NCBI GenBank assembly: GCA_038116945.1
Contig: JAYOEY010000002.1
Location: 124,001-188,000 of the forward strand
DNA: 64,000 bases
Source: JAYOEY01 sp038116945
GTDB lineage: Bacteria > Pseudomonadota > Alphaproteobacteria > MPNO01 > UBA2964
Reading direction: 5' to 3'
Below are positions 59,839-64,000 of the stretch, in pieces (the stretch's first letter is position 1; the number at the start of each line of letters is the position of its first letter). A model generated the notes under the pieces. The model was not told where the DNA came from. It did no database searches and worked only from the letters and a program-made list of their open reading frames with translations. A program made the position numbers and the translations under genes.

Positions 59839-60744
59839 ATGACCGTTGCTTCCCGATTTTCGGACCTGCCGCCTGCGCTGCGCGGCGGGCTGTGGATGAT
59901 GGCGGCGGCGCTCAGCTTCACCCTGATGACCACGCTGATCCGCCAGGTGGCGGCGGACATCCACCCGTTTCAGATCGGATTTGTCCGGGTCCTGGTAAAC
60001 CTGGTCCTGATCATGCCGTTCGTGATCCGCACCGGACGGACGATCTGGATGACGCCCAATCACAAGGTTTATGCCTTCCGCGGCTTTACCGGCCTTCTGT
60101 TCGTTCTGACCTATTTTCCGGGCGCCGCGCTGATTCCGGTTTCGGATTCTCAGGCGCTGGTTTTTACCTCGCCGTTGTTTCTGACGGCGATGGCGATCCT
60201 GTTTCTCGGCGAGCGCCTGTCACGGGCGCGCGGCCTGGCATTGTTCGCCGGGTTCTGCGGCGCGCTGATCATCCTCAGGCCCGGCTTCGACGACACCAAT
60301 ATCGGCGCGGTTCTGGTGCTGGTCGCGGCGCTCGCGAACGCGGCGAGCAACGCCACGGTCAAGTACACTACGCGCACCGATCATCCCGACACCGCGGTTT
60401 TTTACCTGATGCTGTGGGTGACGCCGATGATGCTCGGGCCGGCGCTGTGGGTATGGAAGACGCCAACCCTCTATCAGCTTGTTCTGCTTGTCGGGATCGG
60501 TTTCTTCGCGACCTGCAATCAGCGGTTTCTGGGAAGGTGTTTCGCCGCGGCGGACGCCACCGCGGTGTTGCCGTTCGATTTCGCCCGGCTGCCGTTCGCG
60601 GCGCTGATCGGCTGGATGGTATTTTCCGAACTGCCCGATGTCTGGGTGTGGGTCGGCGGCGGCGTGATCTTTGCCGCCTCCGCCCTTCTGGCGCGCCATG
60701 AATCCCGGTCGCGCCGCCTTGTACAGGGCTCCCCGCGCGGATAG
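59839..60744 (+). CDS. DMT family transporter (EamA domains)
   Basis: A 301-residue membrane protein with about ten membrane segments in two EamA repeats. The first is GLWMMAAALSFTLMTTLIRQ ..., with ALVFTSPLFLTAMAILFLGE in its end; the second starts near NIGAVLVLVAALANAASNAT. It is probably an exporter of small metabolites or amino acids. The start follows a T-run (TTCTTTTTTC) within 30 bases of the monooxygenase stop, so the gene may be partly separated from the upstream operon. Confidence 0.88.
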   Translation: MTVASRFSDLPPALRGGLWMMAAALSFTLMTTLIRQVAADIHPFQIGFVRVLVNLVLIMPFVIRTGRTIWMTPNHKVYAFRGFTGLLFVLTYFPGAALIPVSDSQALVFTSPLFLTAMAILFLGERLSRARGLALFAGFCGALIILRPGFDDTNIGAVLVLVAALANAASNATVKYTTRTDHPDTAVFYLMLWVTPMMLGPALWVWKTPTLYQLVLLVGIGFFATCNQRFLGRCFAAADATAVLPFDFARLPFAALIGWMVFSELPDVWVWVGGGVIFAASALLARHESRSRRLVQGSPRG

Positions 60745-60789
60745 AGTGCGCGGCCCAACGCAACCGACCAGCAGACGAGTCCGACCGAC

Positions 60790-61863
60790 ATGCCCACCCT
60801 TGTAGTCCAGAACGATCACATCATCCGAGCTCTCCAGGTCATCCTCGACCCCGATTGCGACCGCGAGAGGGTGGAAGCCTTCGCCGATTACTATTCGGTG
60901 GACATGCCCGAATTTCCCGACTGGTGCGTCGATATCCGCAAGAAGTATCCGAACGTCGCGCCGTCGACCGTGCTGCTGGCGGAAGACCAGGACGATTTCC
61001 GGGCCAAGATTCGGCAGGCCGATGCCGTGGTCGTCGAGGAGCTTGTCGTCGGCGAAGAGGAACTCGCCGCCGCGCCCAACCTGAAGATCGTCCAGAATTT
61101 CCGCACCGACATGCGCAATGTCGATGAGGCTGCCTGCGCCGCGCGCGGCATTCCCGCGCTGCCGTTTCACCGGCAGGTCAATGTCGCGGTCGGCGAACAT
61201 GCTTTCGGTCTGATGATGTCGCTCGCCAAGAAGATCGTGGAGACCAACAAGCTCCTGACCATCGAGCAGCTTCAGGCCGAGGGCTGGCCGGCGCGGGTCT
61301 ATAACCGCAAGCACACGGCGAATTCCAACTGGGCGCGCATCAACGGGGTCAAGAACATGTTCGGCTCGACGCTCGGCATCGTCGGGCTGGGGTCGGTCGG
61401 GCGCTACGTCGCGAACTGGGCCAATGCGTTCGGCATGAAGGTGATCTACAACCAGCGCAACCAGCTCGATGCGTCGCTGGAAGCGGAATTCAAGGCGTCC
61501 TATGTGTCGCTGAACGAGCTGTTCGAGCAGTCGGATTTCATCTCGATCCACGTGCCGCTGAACGACTCCACCAAGGGGCTGATCGGCGCCGAACAGCTTA
61601 ACCGCGCGGCCAGGAAGCCGATCATCGTCAACATCGCGCGCGCCGACATTATTCAGAAGGAACCGCTGCTTGCCGCGCTCGATGCCGGCATCCTCGGCGG
61701 CGTCGGCATGGATGTCCATTACAAGGAGCCAGGCGATCCGGACGATCCGTTCCTCAAATACAAGAATGTCGTCATGAGCCCGCATATCGCCATCGGCACC
61801 CGCGTCAACGGGGCGCATGACATGGAGAACATCGTTTCGACCCTGAACGACGCGCTTGCCTGA
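60790..61863 (+). CDS. D-2-hydroxyacid dehydrogenase family protein
   Basis: A 357-residue protein. The NAD-binding Rossmann part has GSTLGIVGLGSVGRYVANWA (GxGxxG). The catalytic set is Arg in IVNIARADII, Glu in MDVHYKEPGDPDDP and His in VVMSPHIAIG. It reduces or oxidises a 2-hydroxy/2-oxo acid. The substrate is unknown, but its place after aromatic genes suggests a product such as a hydroxy-oxo acid. It is convergent with the lipoprotein gene at 61.9 kb. Confidence 0.88.
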   Translation: MPTLVVQNDHIIRALQVILDPDCDRERVEAFADYYSVDMPEFPDWCVDIRKKYPNVAPSTVLLAEDQDDFRAKIRQADAVVVEELVVGEEELAAAPNLKIVQNFRTDMRNVDEAACAARGIPALPFHRQVNVAVGEHAFGLMMSLAKKIVETNKLLTIEQLQAEGWPARVYNRKHTANSNWARINGVKNMFGSTLGIVGLGSVGRYVANWANAFGMKVIYNQRNQLDASLEAEFKASYVSLNELFEQSDFISIHVPLNDSTKGLIGAEQLNRAARKPIIVNIARADIIQKEPLLAALDAGILGGVGMDVHYKEPGDPDDPFLKYKNVVMSPHIAIGTRVNGAHDMENIVSTLNDALA

Positions 61864-61871
61864 GCCGTCTT

Positions 61872-62438
61872 CTATCTTATCGTCGCGCGGTTGATCCGCT
61901 CCAGAAGCGCATCGAAGCTCGTCGATGCCGCGGACAACGGGAACGGCAGCCGGCCGCTCGACAGGCCGAAAATGTCCTCTGCCCTGATCTCCTTTATCCG
62001 GGCCGCGTAGCGGCCGAGATTGCGGCAGTCCCACCTGCCGCCATATTCGCGCGTCAGAGGGTTATAGGACCGGCCGGGATACAGGAAGCAAAGGTCGTAC
62101 CGGTCGTCCGATCCGGACAGTTTCCAGCGCGACCGAACCGGACGACTGTTTCCCGGATACCAGAGAAAGGCACGTCCGTCGGACGCGAAATATTCGATCT
62201 GGGTCCCGTGGCCCGGCGTGGTCGAGCAGTTGACCCCGCCATAGGAGGCGGGAATGCAAATCGTTGTTCCGGGGTCGTATGTCATCAGGGTCTTGTTCGC
62301 GACAGCCCGTGCCGCCTGCTCCAGAGACATCCTGTTGATCTCGGAAATCGGTTTCCCGAAGATCGTATTGTCGTCGTGGATCGCCGCGCAGGCCGCAATC
62401 AGCGCGCTGCACAGGGCTAAAATCTGCAATCTGGCCAT
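61872..62438 (-). CDS. small lipoprotein, unknown function
   Basis: A 188-residue protein from the ATG at 62438, which has GGAGA upstream and leaves a short lipoprotein signal MARLQILALCSALIAAC with the lipobox Cys17. Starting six codons earlier is possible but would put the signal deeper. The rest is polar with several Cys (for example ICIPASYGGVNC, YDLCFLYPG, WDCRNLG) that may form disulfides in the periplasm. I do not recognise a family. Convergent with the D-2-hydroxyacid dehydrogenase. Confidence 0.68.
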   Translation of the reverse strand: MARLQILALCSALIAACAAIHDDNTIFGKPISEINRMSLEQAARAVANKTLMTYDPGTTICIPASYGGVNCSTTPGHGTQIEYFASDGRAFLWYPGNSRPVRSRWKLSGSDDRYDLCFLYPGRSYNPLTREYGGRWDCRNLGRYAARIKEIRAEDIFGLSSGRLPFPLSAASTSFDALLERINRATIR

Positions 62439-62584
62439 TGCTTCGGTCTCCGCCATACTGCCTCGATAAAACGCCGTTGCGCTGTGTGCCGCAATCGATC
62501 CTTCCGCGCCCCTCCGGTTAAGACGATCTTAGCAAATTCGCGTTAAAGGTTCCGGTAACCGGTCCGAATCTGGAGGAATTTTTC

Positions 62585-62872
62585 ATGAGCGCCGCAGAGT
62601 CGAACAACAAGACCACATTTCTGGTCACCGAGGACAATCCCGGCGGCTGGAAGCTGGAGGATATTCTCGCTGAAATCCAGAACGACATGATCCGTCGCAC
62701 CCAGAAGATCGTCGGCGATGCCCGGCCGGAAGCGCGCGCCGTCCTCAACAACAATATCGAGATTCTGGCGATGCTGTCGAAATGCATCGACCACGCAAAC
62801 GATTCCACGCGGATTCTCGACCGGTCGTTCGGACCCCACAAGGAAGGAGAACCCCGGATCGGCGTCGCCTGA
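62585..62872 (+). CDS. small conserved-looking soluble protein, unknown function
   Basis: A 95-residue protein with GGAGG eight bases before the ATG. It is helical and charged (GGWKLEDILAEIQNDMIRRT, ARAVLNNNIEILAMLSKCID). It lacks motifs I can assign and has no signal or membrane segment. The strong ribosome site suggests good expression. It lies 88 bases before a leucyl aminopeptidase gene on the same strand. Confidence 0.62.
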   Translation: MSAAESNNKTTFLVTEDNPGGWKLEDILAEIQNDMIRRTQKIVGDARPEARAVLNNNIEILAMLSKCIDHANDSTRILDRSFGPHKEGEPRIGVA

Positions 62873-62959
62873 CGCAGGCCGGTCCGTCCGGTATCTCTCC
62901 TCTTTTCAGCAGGCTCGTAACGCGCCATTCTTCCCCGGAACCACAGGGGGAGCCATTTC

Positions 62960-64000
62960 GTGAGTTATCGTTTCGCCGCCCGCGCGGACAAGAACACCGT
63001 ACCGGTCACGCCCGTTGAAACCGGCGTTTTCGACGCCTGGTTAAAGGGCGAACCCGCCCGAATGAAACGCTGGGTCGCCGCCAGCGGGTTCAAGGCGACC
63101 GCCGGTCAGGTCAGCCTCGTTTCCGATGCCGACGGCGGCCTTGCCCGCGTTCTGCTGGGCGTGGACGATCATCAGGGGCTGTGGGAGTACGCCGGGCTTC
63201 CGTCCCGCCTTCCCGCGGGGCGGTACGCGATCGATGCCCGCATGGACCGGGACGGCGCCACCGCTGCCGCCACCGGCTGGGCGCTCGGCTGCTACAGTTT
63301 CGACCGTTACAAGACCGGCAAGAAGCGGTCTCCCGACGACCGGCCTGCCCTGGTCTGGCCGGGAAACAGCGACCGGGGCGCAGTGCTGCGCATGGCGGAT
63401 GCCACGGCACTGGTGCGGGACCTGATCAACACGCCGCCCGAGGACATGGGGCCCGAACAGCTGGCCGATGCCGCCCGCAAGCTGGCCCGTCAACACAAGG
63501 CGCGTCTGTCGGTAACCGTTGGCGATGCGCTCCTCAAGAACAATTATCCCACGATCCATGCGGTCGGCCGGGCGTCGACGCGCGCTCCCCGGCTGATCGA
63601 TCTCACCTGGGGGCGGCGGGATGCGCCCAGGGTTACGCTGGTGGGCAAGGGCGTCTGTTTCGACACCGGAGGCCTCGATCTCAAAAGCGCTTCCGGCATG
63701 CTCAGGATGAAAAAGGACATGGGCGGCGGCGCGCACGTGCTGGGACTCGCTCATCTGATCATGGATGCCGGACTCGACGTTCGGTTGCGCGTTCTCGTTT
63801 CGGCGGTCGAAAATTCCGTGTCCGGCAATGCCTATCGACCGTCCGACGTGATCAAGACCCGCAAGGGAATAACGGTCGAGGTCGGCAACACGGATGCCGA
63901 AGGTCGGCTCGTCATGTGCGATGCGCTCGCAGAGGCGGACGGGGAGTCGCCGGCGCTGCTTGCCGATTTTTCGACCCTGACCGGCGCCGCCCGCGTTGCC
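62960..64000 (+). CDS. M17 leucyl aminopeptidase family protein (3' end outside window)
   Basis: Partial gene, 347 codons to the right edge. The start is a GTG at 62960 with AGGGGGAG about nine bases upstream. The N-terminal domain is followed by the M17 catalytic domain: INTPPEDMGPEQLAD, LVGKGVCFDTGGLDLK (metal-binding Lys and Asp), MKKDMGGGAHVLG and the family signature NTDAEGRLVMCDALAEA. It would remove N-terminal residues from peptides in the cytosol with two zinc or manganese ions. Confidence 0.92.
   Translation, partial: MSYRFAARADKNTVPVTPVETGVFDAWLKGEPARMKRWVAASGFKATAGQVSLVSDADGGLARVLLGVDDHQGLWEYAGLPSRLPAGRYAIDARMDRDGATAAATGWALGCYSFDRYKTGKKRSPDDRPALVWPGNSDRGAVLRMADATALVRDLINTPPEDMGPEQLADAARKLARQHKARLSVTVGDALLKNNYPTIHAVGRASTRAPRLIDLTWGRRDAPRVTLVGKGVCFDTGGLDLKSASGMLRMKKDMGGGAHVLGLAHLIMDAGLDVRLRVLVSAVENSVSGNAYRPSDVIKTRKGITVEVGNTDAEGRLVMCDALAEADGESPALLADFSTLTGAARVA

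Noticed and set aside
60220..62034. Minus-strand open frame of 604 codons opposite the DMT transporter and dehydrogenase
   Set aside because: No motif or ribosome site. Both plus-strand genes have complete catalytic or membrane signatures.

Overview
The window is high-GC and gene-dense. It looks like an alphaproteobacterial chromosome, probably a free-living or marine Rhodospirillales-type heterotroph. The signs are the hemC-hemD-Mic60-hemY gene order, the TauD, UbiD and tripartite tricarboxylate transporter (TTT) catabolic genes, and short palindromic intergenic repeats. No rRNA, phage, transposase or CRISPR is visible. No gap between genes exceeds 300 bases.

The main result is a selenocysteine (Sec) module at 12.5-17.4 kb. 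On the plus strand it holds an iodothyronine-deiodinase-like gene read through an in-frame TGA, then selA, selB (4-base overlap) and a complete tRNA-Sec with anticodon UCA and an 8+5 bp acceptor/T helix. Divergently, on the minus strand, lies a peroxiredoxin-like gene with a TGA at its first active-site position (GHW-U-PYC). A third Sec gene, a glutathione S-transferase (TUPWVQR at 28.1 kb), sits 10 kb away. Conventional gene calling would break all three: a truncated gene, a split gene and an N-terminally clipped gene. No selD is in the window.

Layout: 1-4.5 kb, minus-strand heme operon (hemC, hemD, Mic60-like, hemY, the last cut by the window edge). 4.6-10.5 kb, tsaD, two unknown membrane proteins, a double cupin, a GIY-YIG protein, a Sel1/SPOR protein and a TauD-type oxygenase. 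10.6-12.3 kb, fhs. 12.5-17.4 kb, Sec module. 17.4-19.3 kb, MmgE/PrpD and a lipoprotein. 19.5-24.2 kb, a compact aromatic catabolic operon (hydrolase, LigB-type extradiol dioxygenase, Rieske oxygenase, PEP-mutase/isocitrate-lyase fold enzyme, carboxymuconolactone-decarboxylase family protein). 24.2-38.3 kb, transporters, RCC1 protein, Sec-GST, flavin reductase, TauD, LigJ-like hydratase, two crotonases (one hydroxycinnamoyl-CoA hydratase/lyase-like with a histone-H1-like tail), a UbiD decarboxylase and a class II aldolase. 38.4-41.0 kb, a two-gene molybdenum hydroxylase. 41.3-45.5 kb, a C-C hydrolase-like protein and a large DUF748/AsmA-like protein. 45.5-46.3 kb, an AT-rich island with one orphan gene. 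46.3-53.9 kb, TTT transporter genes flanking a second UbiD. 54-62 kb, a second catabolic block (MFS, two tandem-VOC proteins, hydrolase, class II aldolase, FAD monooxygenase, DMT exporter, D-2-hydroxyacid dehydrogenase). 62-64 kb, a lipoprotein, a small conserved-looking protein and a leucyl aminopeptidase cut by the window end.

Taken together, the gene set suggests an organism that imports and degrades aromatic or plant/algal-derived acids, and that uses selenium in thiol-redox, conjugation and possibly dehalogenation chemistry. The functional links between the selenoproteins and the aromatic pathways are inference.
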